Assembly (NCBI GenBank): GCA_964459305.1
Contig: CAYWNA010000171.1
Span: forward strand, 1 to 28,550
Direction: 5' to 3'
Origin: CAYWNA01 sp964459305
GTDB lineage: Bacteria; Planctomycetota; Planctomycetia; Pirellulales; Pirellulaceae
Length of the DNA: 28,550 bases
A program made the position numbers and the translations under genes. Position 1 is the stretch's first letter, and each line of letters starts with the position of its first letter. The notes under the pieces are model-generated. The model made no database searches, had not been told where the DNA came from, and saw nothing but the letters and a program-made list of their open reading frames with translations. Below are positions 16,324 to 23,407 of the stretch, one piece after another.

Positions 16324-16389
16324 GTAGGTCGGGTCTCCTGACCCGACTTGAGACACGCAGGAAGAGACGGGTCGGGAGACCCGTCCTAC
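16324..16389. repeat. paired palindromic repeat, copy 1 (family C)
   Basis: Two 24-base arms, 21 of 24 positions inverted-identical, begin GTAGG at the left and end CCTAC at the right. Each arm is itself a hairpin (TCGGGT...ACCCGA on the left, ACGGGT...ACCCGT when the right arm is reversed). The spacer (TTGAGACACGCAGGAAGA) can also pair with the sequence just left of the element. It ends about 65 bases upstream of the DUF6807-like start and may have replaced its original promoter. Confidence 0.8.
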
Positions 16390-16514
16390 GAAAAGGCGCA
16401 ACCTCAAAGAGCGCGAGCGCAGGCCGCACTCGGCGCCGGCATCGTACACGAGACCTTCGGCCGGCACTCTCAGCGGGGTTGGGAGATTCGCGCCGAGCAT
16501 CGCTCAGCCCGCGA

Positions 16515-17951
16515 TCATTCACTACATCCGAACACATAATGCTCGTAAACCTCAGTGGCGGAAAGGGCCCGATCGTAAACGGCCGCTTCGTCGATCGCGC
16601 CCGGGAAGAACTCGCCCCGCCCGCTGGCCGACCCGATGAACAACGGGTTGGCGTTCGACGAGAGCACGACCCGGCCCACCTTCCGATAACTCTCTTGGAT
16701 TCCGTCGACGTAGATCCTCAGGTACTCGCCGTCGTAGGTGCCGGCCATATGGTGCCAGCGACCATCGTCGATTTCAGTGGTGCCGTTGTCGGAGTGGAGC
16801 CAGCCGTTGTCGGTGTGGATCCAGAATCGGGCGTTGCGTTGGGTGTCGGAGGCAGAGTTGTTACCGATCCAGCCGGTACCGAAGGCGAAGACCTGCTCCT
16901 TCCTCAGCGCGGCGGCCACGCCCTGAAAGCCATCGGGCGGCTCGATCCAGCGTACCCAGGCTTCGACGCTGATCGCCTCGGCCCCGTCCAGCGGATCGAG
17001 ATCGCCGACGTCGATGCAGTCGTCCATGCCGTCGGTGGCGGCGGCCCGGCCGTCGGGTACCGACACGCCGGCCGGGTGCCCGAGCGCGACGCCACCCAGA
17101 CACGTGCCGGTGTGGCCATTGCCGGACAGGTCCTTGACGGTGTCGCCTTCCGATTCGTCCAGCGGCCAGTATCCGATCGGTCCATCGTCAAGGACGACTT
17201 GGCGGAAGGTCCGCATGAGGAGTCCGAACCGCGCTTGCGGCTGCTCGAAGTGCAGGCGAATCGTCTCGTCCGGCAGTGCAACGTTCCAGACTGCCAACTC
17301 GTCGATCGCGCCGTGGTAGCGAGAGTCTTCGCCGGATCCGCCGGCCGAATCGCCCACGCCGAGCGGCTCGGACGTCGTATCGGCGACCGTCCCGTCGTAG
17401 GACAATTCGGCCGCGACGCTTCCGTCGAGGAAGACGGCCAGCCGCTTGCGCTGGGCATCGGCTACGGCGGCCACGTGCTGCCACCGGCCTTCGACCACAG
17501 CGCCGCCCTCGGGGTGCGGCTCCTCGCCGTCGGCCTGCTTGTGGTAGAGGCTTACCTGTCGGTCCCGGATGCCGAAGTGGTATCCCTTCTCGCCGCCCCA
17601 ATGAAGCACCAGCCGCTGCCAAGGGCCGGCCATTTCGCCGGGTTTGACCCAGGCTTCGATCGTATAACTCGGACCGAGCTTGAGATCGGGCGAAAAACGG
17701 GCCGTCAGGTACGACCGATCGAGCCGGATCGCCCGGCCCACGATCCCCGGCACGTACTGGGCGGGCCCGCCGAGATGTCGGAGGTTGTCTTCGGCCGCCC
17801 CGACGTTGGCCGAATAGAGCCAGGCGCTATCGGCTGTGTTGTCGTCGAAGCTCCAAAAGGAGACCAGTCCGTCCGGCGGCATCTCGGCTTGCGCCAACGG
17901 CGGAGCGAGCGCGGCGGGCAGCGTGAGGAGCATTACGAGCCGGTGTCGCAT
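16515..17951 (-). CDS. secreted protein with two LamG/concanavalin-A-like domains
   Basis: The product has 478 residues from the ATG at 17951; the codon before it is TTG and less likely. The signal peptide is residues 1-23 (MRHRLVMLLTLPAALAPP, cleavage near AQA). Domain 1 spans about 28-240 (GLVSFWSFDDNTADSA, YTIEAWVKPGE, WQHVAAVADAQRKRLAVFLDG, GAIDELAVWNVAL). Domain 2 spans about 255-475 with the same landmarks (IGYWPLDESEGDTVKDLSGN, ISVEAWVRW, WHHMAGTYDGEYLRIYVDG, GAIDEAAVYDRALS). Each is a jelly-roll sandwich that usually binds glycans or adheres to surfaces. No catalytic domain is attached. It is transcribed toward the DUF6807-like fragment, about 255 bases away. Confidence 0.92.
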   Translation of the reverse strand: MRHRLVMLLTLPAALAPPLAQAEMPPDGLVSFWSFDDNTADSAWLYSANVGAAEDNLRHLGGPAQYVPGIVGRAIRLDRSYLTARFSPDLKLGPSYTIEAWVKPGEMAGPWQRLVLHWGGEKGYHFGIRDRQVSLYHKQADGEEPHPEGGAVVEGRWQHVAAVADAQRKRLAVFLDGSVAAELSYDGTVADTTSEPLGVGDSAGGSGEDSRYHGAIDELAVWNVALPDETIRLHFEQPQARFGLLMRTFRQVVLDDGPIGYWPLDESEGDTVKDLSGNGHTGTCLGGVALGHPAGVSVPDGRAAATDGMDDCIDVGDLDPLDGAEAISVEAWVRWIEPPDGFQGVAAALRKEQVFAFGTGWIGNNSASDTQRNARFWIHTDNGWLHSDNGTTEIDDGRWHHMAGTYDGEYLRIYVDGIQESYRKVGRVVLSSNANPLFIGSASGRGEFFPGAIDEAAVYDRALSATEVYEHYVFGCSE

Positions 17952-17985
17952 CAAACTATTTCTTCACTGTTCCGCGATATTGCTT

Positions 17986-18010
17986 GGTTCCCAAGCAGAG
18001 CATGGGAACC
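17986..18010. repeat. perfect 8-bp hairpin repeat (family F)
   Basis: GGTTCCCA (17986-17993), a nine-base loop and TGGGAACC (18003-18010) pair perfectly. It sits 35 bases upstream of the LamG start. I recall GTTCCCA...TGGGAAC hairpins as dispersed repeats in several bacterial groups. The remaining gene-free stretch, 18011-18254, shows nothing else I can identify. Confidence 0.6.
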
Positions 18011-18254
18011 ACTTTGGGCCGGGCTGGCTAGTGGATCAGTATAGACCGACAGTCCTTCTATTCAGACGCAACGATCAACAGTACCGCACCTGCCACCATG
18101 ATCCAGAGGCCCCAACTCGAGCCGGTCTGCTGCGCCGATGTTGCAAACTCACGTCGAGCAACCAAGAATCATTGTGACACACCGGCGGCTGGAAGTGAAT
18201 CCGAAGGCGGCTCTGCGGGCATGCTTTGATACTGTTGTCCGGCGGAATCGCGAG

Positions 18255-18587
18255 TCAGGACGGCGTTTGCGAACATTCGTCACCGGTGTCATGGAAACGG
18301 TCGAGGTAGTCGTCTACATCCAAGTCACTCTTGCGAATCAAGGAGAATACCTCGACACCTTCACCGAGGGCGTCACCGCTTTCGTCGAAGATGTGAAACG
18401 CCATCGCATAGTCGGTGTAAACGGTGGAGTCGGATTCGTAGTTTTCGCGAGAGATGCGCTCGGCCCGTGAAATAGCGGAGTCAGCATCGTCGGCACGAAC
18501 GATCAGAATGCGCTCCTCGTACCCAGGCTCTGCCGTACCGGTCATCCGATAGACGAGTCGAACACCGTACCATGGCTCTGAATTCAT
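18255..18587 (-). CDS. DUF4288 family protein
   Basis: The product has 110 residues from the ATG at 18587. The opening WYGVRLVYRMTG, the central YEERILIVRADDADSAISRA and the later AFHIFDESGD with EVFSLIRKSDLDVDDYLDR match the layout of DUF4288 proteins, small soluble proteins of about 100 residues whose role is unknown. It has no signal peptide or membrane segment and is quite acidic. The neighbours are a lone RelE/ParE-type toxin gene upstream on the same strand and, between them, a long palindrome. The function is unknown; an immunity or antitoxin role would be speculation. Confidence 0.75.
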   Translation of the reverse strand: MNSEPWYGVRLVYRMTGTAEPGYEERILIVRADDADSAISRAERISRENYESDSTVYTDYAMAFHIFDESGDALGEGVEVFSLIRKSDLDVDDYLDRFHDTGDECSQTPS

Positions 18588-18606
18588 ATCTCAAGCTCGT
18601 GCGGAC

Positions 18607-18733
18607 AACGGAAGGCGTGGCCGTCACCGCACATCCCAACAAGAAAGAGCGATTGAACAACGATACAGTGTAGCCGAAGGCCCAAGTGTTTGAAGCACCA
18701 AGCGGTGACTCCGCTCTGCGGCCACGCCATGTT
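18607..18733. repeat. long imperfect palindrome flanked by AAC and GTT
   Basis: The left arm GGCGTGGCC-GTCACCGC (18614-18630) pairs with GCGGTGAC (18702-18709) and GGCCACGCC (18720-18728). The right arm is split by ten bases that help form a small hairpin of their own (the CCGC and GCGG in CCGCTCTGCGG). AAC at 18607-18609 and GTT at 18731-18733 flank the arms. The span of 127 bases is within the size range of integron attC sites, but the full R-box consensus is not met on either strand. Confidence 0.5.
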
Positions 18734-18738
18734 GGCGG

Positions 18739-19047
18739 TCACTCGGAATCCAATCGTCCTTTCCAGTAGCCGGGCTTCCGCCTGCCATGTGCCACTGCCA
18801 TGATTTCGATCCGATCCGCCGCGAGGCGATAGACAACGACAAACGGGTAACGTTTCATCAGGTAGCGGCGCGTCCCGAACAGGTAGTTTGCCCAACGCTC
18901 CGAAGATTGCTGAATAGCACGTCCAGCAACTTGAAGTTCTTCGTGAAACGTATCTGCGGCCTGCTGGCTCCGCTCGGCGTACCAATCGTATGCCTCAAGC
19001 GCGTCAATGCGAGCGTCTGGATGGAATTCGAGGGGCAGTCTAGACAA
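18739..19047 (-). CDS. RelE/ParE-family toxin, no antitoxin seen
   Basis: The product has 102 residues. Family marks are clear: an early FHPDARIDALEAYDWYAERS helix, FHEELQVAGRAIQ, then RRYLMKRYPFVVVYR, ending in IEIMAVAHGRRKPGYWKGR. ParE members poison DNA gyrase and RelE members cut mRNA at the ribosome; this sequence (AHGRRKPGYW end) is closer to the ParE-like branch. The start is TTG at 19047 without an obvious ribosome binding site. The 150 bases upstream contain no open frame that looks like an antitoxin, nor is there one downstream before the palindrome. It may be an orphan, or its partner may have been lost. Confidence 0.85.
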   Translation of the reverse strand: MSRLPLEFHPDARIDALEAYDWYAERSQQAADTFHEELQVAGRAIQQSSERWANYLFGTRRYLMKRYPFVVVYRLAADRIEIMAVAHGRRKPGYWKGRLDSE

Positions 19048-19197
19048 CGTCGGAGCCGACTGGTTGACCCTGAGCTGGTTGGAGTGGCACGGTGAATTTG
19101 CGGCGCACTGACCGAAAGAAACGTGGTTACTGCACCGCGAACCGGCGTGGATCAGGTCATGACTCCCGACCGCTCTTTCGATTTCAAGCCGCCGCGG

Positions 19198-20820
19198 TCA
19201 ATCTCGTGGATCCTTGGGCTCACCGGCTCGCAGGCGGACTGCAATGTCTTTCCAGTCATGCCCTTTATCATCGATACGATCGAGACCCACCGAGTAGATG
19301 ATGATCTCCTCGTCAACCGAATCTAACCGGAGCAACTCTCCTGTGAATGGATCGAGGGGTAGCTTGCCCAGAATCGGCGTAATCAAATCGATCGACCTGG
19401 GGTAGCTGCCGTGGTCAGTTTGGTAGAGATGCGCCGCATACGCCGCTCGTACGACAGTACCTCGTGCTTGATGTTCCAACCCCGTATTAAGAATGCCCGT
19501 CGGGGCAGTATCTTCAAAAGTCAAGTTTCCCATGAATTGCGAAAGCTCGCCGGGCTCCGTCTGGGCAGCGTGCAATGCCTTTTCGAGGAAACTCTTGTCG
19601 CTGCTGTATCGCGTCCGCCAATACTGTTTCGCGAGAGACTGTCGCTTGATTGGGTCCGACTCCTGAGCTGCCAACACCGCAACGTCGTACCTTTCGTTCA
19701 ACGTTCTCATTGCCACGTTCCAGTCGATCGCATACAGGGCGTCGATCGCCGATTCGTCAATCTCCTCAGGCGACGGCCGCAACGCTTGGCATGTCTCTTG
19801 TCGATGCCGTGCCGAGAACTGCAACGCATCCAAATTGATGTGTCGACCGTCGACATTCAGTACCGCGTCCGCTGAGGGAAATGGTGACAGTTGTTTCAAT
19901 TCGTTCAGATGACGCCGGCAGGTCTCTTCGGACAACTTTCCGGATTGGAGTAGCACGGCACCGCCCCAATCGGCCATCGTGTCGAATGAACGCCCCGACA
20001 GGTACTCCAGGAGCCCTCCGCGACTCAGAAGTCGTCCAATGCGGCGAATCGCAGACAGATCCGAGAAAGCGCCGGGGACGTCGTTCTCCCCAACGCGCAG
20101 ATATGCACGTATGAGCAAAATGCGGCAGAACTTGCGAGATCGATGAGTAGATTCGTTGGTATGAAACCGCGACAATGGCGCCGGGTGAGGATTGAAGTCA
20201 CCTATCAACTTGGAAGTGACGGCGGCTCCTGGAAACTGTCGGATTCTGCCAACCTTCGCCGCATGGGCATCGGCGGACATGACGTGCGGAATGAAGTTCC
20301 TGGGACGGTGAGAACCAGCGATCAAGTCATCCAGGTGCTTGGACTGCATCTGGAACCACTGTGCCAATTCCGGGTAGTCTTCCGTCTTCCAGGGCCCTTC
20401 GATCTCCGAAAACTGCTCGTAACACTTCCGTTCGAAGGCGGCGGCGTCAGGTTGCGGTGAGCGCCACGGTTGAAAGAACGTCCCTCGCTCAGGTTGAACC
20501 TCTGGCTTGGAAATGCCCAGTCGGCGGTAGTACTCCCGTTCTGATTGCGGATCCAGATCTCGCAGCGGTCCGAACACGCGTTGGAGTACAACTTCCCAGT
20601 TATTGTCCGCGGTAACGCCTTTGGCGTAACGGATGTTGGCTGCTTCCAGGTAATCGACATAGCCCGCGTCGTCGACGGGTCCGACGATGTGCGTAATCGG
20701 CGTCTCCAATCGCACGACGATATTTTTGTCCGGCGCCTCGTCCGGTACGCATTCAGCCGAGCAGCCGAGGAAGCCGCACGTAGGCAGACTGAGCGCGATA
20801 ATGAGAAGGCGTTGCACCAT
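19198..20820 (-). CDS. large lipoprotein-like exported protein with pseudopilin-type C-terminal motif
   Basis: The product has 540 residues from the ATG at 20820. It opens with a signal sequence (MVQRLLIIALSLPTCGF) followed by LGCSAEC. Cys20 could be lipidated, though FLGC is not a perfect lipobox. The middle is largely helical (RAYLRVGENDVPGAFSDLSA, LSEETCRRHLNELKQL) without a motif I recognise. The end, YQTDHGSYPRSIDLITPIL, then PLDPFTGELLRLDS and IIIYSVGLDRIDDKGHDW, follows the pattern seen after the helix of GspG-like pseudopilins and in many planctomycete hypothetical proteins. Function unknown. A 150-base gap separates it from the toxin gene downstream. Confidence 0.8.
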   Translation of the reverse strand: MVQRLLIIALSLPTCGFLGCSAECVPDEAPDKNIVVRLETPITHIVGPVDDAGYVDYLEAANIRYAKGVTADNNWEVVLQRVFGPLRDLDPQSEREYYRRLGISKPEVQPERGTFFQPWRSPQPDAAAFERKCYEQFSEIEGPWKTEDYPELAQWFQMQSKHLDDLIAGSHRPRNFIPHVMSADAHAAKVGRIRQFPGAAVTSKLIGDFNPHPAPLSRFHTNESTHRSRKFCRILLIRAYLRVGENDVPGAFSDLSAIRRIGRLLSRGGLLEYLSGRSFDTMADWGGAVLLQSGKLSEETCRRHLNELKQLSPFPSADAVLNVDGRHINLDALQFSARHRQETCQALRPSPEEIDESAIDALYAIDWNVAMRTLNERYDVAVLAAQESDPIKRQSLAKQYWRTRYSSDKSFLEKALHAAQTEPGELSQFMGNLTFEDTAPTGILNTGLEHQARGTVVRAAYAAHLYQTDHGSYPRSIDLITPILGKLPLDPFTGELLRLDSVDEEIIIYSVGLDRIDDKGHDWKDIAVRLRAGEPKDPRD

Positions 20821-20881
20821 TTCGTGAATCCCCGGGCGGCCAACCGTGTTGTTGTCTCCAGCACGCCGATCAGCGACGGAG

Positions 20882-21024
20882 CTAGTTGAGGGTGTCCAGG
20901 AATTGGGAGGGCGAAGCTCCCGCTGAGCCGAGTCTCTGGAACCGCCACGCGGCTCGGCAGGAGCCTCGCCCTCCCGAAAACCGCGTATCTTGGCGCGTCG
21001 AATTCCCGGACACCCTCAGCTAGT
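20882..21024. mobile_element. MITE-like nested inverted repeat (family D)
   Basis: The outer arms of about 24 bases (20882-20905 and 21002-21024) are nearly inverted-identical: TGAGGGTGTCC on the left and GGACACCCTCA on the right, flanked by AATT on the inside and CTAG-like bases on the outside. The inner arms of 26 bases (20906-20931 and 20951-20976) match at 23 of 26 positions: GGGAGGGCGA on the left and TCGCCCTCCC on the right. There is no open frame inside. It lies in the divergent gap between the lipoprotein-like gene and the GHL6-like gene, which otherwise shows only the latter's ribosome binding site. Confidence 0.7.
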
Positions 21025-21135
21025 TTCTAGTTCGTCGGCGTCGGCGCAATCTTGGGATTCTTGCTCTGGGTGACCCCGATCTGCTACGCTGGTGCTCCTT
21101 CAACACAGCCCACCAACTCCTTCGGAGAATACGCC

Positions 21136-23154
21136 ATGAGAACGTTGTCTGTCGCCATCTGCCTTTTCACCTTGGTCGGCACCAGCCGGGCCGACAATTG
21201 GTATGCCGAGAGCTTCTGGCTGCTGCACGAAGACCACCATACGAGCGGCGTCCACGAGGTGGGACGCGATGCCGATCTGGAGGAGACGTCGCGGCTGGTC
21301 GGACTGGTCAAACCCGATATGATCCAGATCCATGCCAAGGGGAATCCCGGCTGGACGACCTACCCGACGAAGATCGGTCATGCACCGCCCAAGCTGGCCA
21401 AGGACGTGCTCGATATCTGGCGCAACGTGGCCCGGCGCGACGGCTACCACTTCTCGGCCTACTACAACATCGGTCGCGATGGCGAAATCATGAAACGTCG
21501 CCCTGCGTGGAACCGCATGTTTCCCGACGGTTCGCCCGTCGATCGCGCGCTCTGTTATCACTCGGGCGTGGCGGAAGGCTACCTCTGGCCGATGATCCGC
21601 GAAATCATGACGGGCTACCAGCCCCAAGGCTTTTGGTTCGACGGCTCGTGTTTCACCATCCGGCAATGCTACTGCCCCAAGTGCAAGGAACGATTCCGGA
21701 AGGAACACGACATGGACGCGCCAGCGAAGTCGAGCGATCCCGGCTGGGCGGACTATCACGCCATGCAGCGGCAGGTCTATCGCGAGTTCATCGCCGCGAC
21801 GTGCCGTGAGATCCACAAGATCGATCCCGACTGTCTGGTGTCGGTCAACTGGGCCTATTCGATCCGCATGCCGGAGAAGCCGGACCCGGGCATCGCCTAC
21901 CTGACCGGTGATATCGGTAACCGCGTTGAGGGACTCTCGGCCGAGGCCCACTGGTACGATTCGACGGGCGTGCCCTTCGATCTGATGACCCAAGTCAATA
22001 CGCTGCAGCCTGCCGACGCGGCCCCCGGATCACGAATGGCCATGCGGCCCAAGCCGAAATGCCAAATCGAGCAAGAGATGGCGATCATCATCGCCAACGG
22101 TGGTCGCTTCAACGCTTGGGACAACCCCACGCCGGAGAGTGGCCTGATCCCGGAACGCTTCGAGTTCATGGCCGAAGTTATGACGCCTTTCTTGCGAGGC
22201 CGGCAGCCATGGTGCGAGAAAAGCGAGCGTATGCCCGATGTCTCCCTGCTTCACAGTGCGGCGATCCATTACGCCACCACGGAATCGACTGCGACCAGCT
22301 TCACCAAGACCAACAATCGCATTGATGGGGCGGCGCGGCGTTTGCCCGCGCTCCATCTGAACTACGAGATGCTTCCCGACTGGCGGCTCGAAGCGGGCGA
22401 TGTGGGCTCGTCGCTTGTGATCGTCGAACACCCGAAACGAATGACTCGAGAAACCGCTGACCACTTGCTCGAATTCGTCCGTGACGGCGGCTCTCTGTTA
22501 CTGACCGGCATGGGCGTCACCCAGGACAAACGGTTTGTCAACCTGTTCGGCCTCAAAGTGCTCTCCGGGCCGAAGGGACCGGAGAGGTTGGCCGCGCGCC
22601 TCGACGGCACAACGCACGAGTTCGACCATTGGCTCTTCAAACTCGACACAACAACGGCCGACACGCTACTCGACGTCCGGGCAGCCGACGGGCGAAGCTA
22701 TCCACTGCTGACATGCAACGACCTCGGCAAGGGGCGGCTCTACTACGTGGCCCTACCGCTACTGAGCAGCCACGGAAAGCAAGCGGTCCCGCAGCCGGCC
22801 CTCAAGGCCATCTTCGAACACGTGCTGCCCTCGTCGCAGCGGCTCCTCGACACAAACGCCCCGGAGACGGTCGAGGTCGTATTGCGCCGTCAGGGCAATC
22901 GGCAGATCGTACACATGGTCAACATGGCCCTCGGCGAACGAGAATTGTATCGCTCCGGAAGGCGCGCCTACCCGCTGGTCAAATCGCTTCCAACGGTGTC
23001 GAAGTGCAGCGTCTCGATTCAACAACCCAATCGCCCAACATCCGTTCGACTTCAGCCGCAAGACGAGCCGATCGAGAACTGGCAGCACGAAAACGGCCGA
23101 CTCACGTTCGAGGTGCCAGGCTTCGCCGTTCATCAGATCGTGGTATTCGACTGA
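21136..23154 (+). CDS. exported putative glycoside hydrolase (GHL6-like, fucosidase/beta-galactosidase fold)
   Basis: The product has 672 residues from the ATG at 21136, with CGGAG upstream, giving the signal peptide MRTLSVAICLFTLVGTSRA. The N-terminal half looks like the hypothetical glycosyl hydrolase 6 TIM barrel: DMIQIHAKGNPGWTTYPTKI, FSAYYNIGRDGE, then GFWFDGSCF with a candidate catalytic Asp169, and a CYCPKC cysteine pair motif at 178-183. The middle (about 400-560) fits a beta-galactosidase trimerisation-like domain (SLVIVEHPKRMTRETADHL and FVRDGGSLLLTG). A C-terminal beta domain follows. It probably acts on galactosides or fucosides outside the cytoplasm, but the substrate is not determined. 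A perfect hairpin follows the stop codon. Confidence 0.82.
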   Translation: MRTLSVAICLFTLVGTSRADNWYAESFWLLHEDHHTSGVHEVGRDADLEETSRLVGLVKPDMIQIHAKGNPGWTTYPTKIGHAPPKLAKDVLDIWRNVARRDGYHFSAYYNIGRDGEIMKRRPAWNRMFPDGSPVDRALCYHSGVAEGYLWPMIREIMTGYQPQGFWFDGSCFTIRQCYCPKCKERFRKEHDMDAPAKSSDPGWADYHAMQRQVYREFIAATCREIHKIDPDCLVSVNWAYSIRMPEKPDPGIAYLTGDIGNRVEGLSAEAHWYDSTGVPFDLMTQVNTLQPADAAPGSRMAMRPKPKCQIEQEMAIIIANGGRFNAWDNPTPESGLIPERFEFMAEVMTPFLRGRQPWCEKSERMPDVSLLHSAAIHYATTESTATSFTKTNNRIDGAARRLPALHLNYEMLPDWRLEAGDVGSSLVIVEHPKRMTRETADHLLEFVRDGGSLLLTGMGVTQDKRFVNLFGLKVLSGPKGPERLAARLDGTTHEFDHWLFKLDTTTADTLLDVRAADGRSYPLLTCNDLGKGRLYYVALPLLSSHGKQAVPQPALKAIFEHVLPSSQRLLDTNAPETVEVVLRRQGNRQIVHMVNMALGERELYRSGRRAYPLVKSLPTVSKCSVSIQQPNRPTSVRLQPQDEPIENWQHENGRLTFEVPGFAVHQIVVFD

Positions 23155-23172
23155 CGAATACTGGCTCGTGAT

Positions 23173-23203
23173 GAGGAGGGGCAATCCCGTGTCTCCCCTC
23201 CTC
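23173..23203 (+). terminator. hairpin downstream of the GHL6-like gene
   Basis: GAGGAGGGG (23173-23181) and CCCCTCCTC (23195-23203) form a perfect nine-pair stem 18 bases past the stop codon. Only TT follows, so it is a weak intrinsic terminator at best. The rest of the gap to 23407 shows no gene. Confidence 0.6.
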
Positions 23204-23407
23204 TTGAAGCACGGCCGCCATTACGACCTGTTCCAGCAAATGGTATTCTCGTTGGAAGTGAGAACCATGATTGCTCGGCTCATTCTCGTGCCTTCCCAGG
23301 TCATTCAGCTCTGGCGGCTGCGGTCAAACGAGAGTAAAACGTTGTAGTTGGAAACCATGTTGGATGGCAGTCTCTATCACTGGCGAATCACAGACAGGCG
23401 AAGACAC

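Noticed and set aside
16149..18044. Plus-strand open frame of about 630 codons
   Set aside because: Antisense to the LamG and DUF6807-like genes, whose domains and signal peptides are clear.
18121..18254. Possible second attC-like site after the DUF4288 gene
   Set aside because: AAC and GTT are present, but the GGCGGCT repeats are direct rather than inverted, so no attC fold forms.
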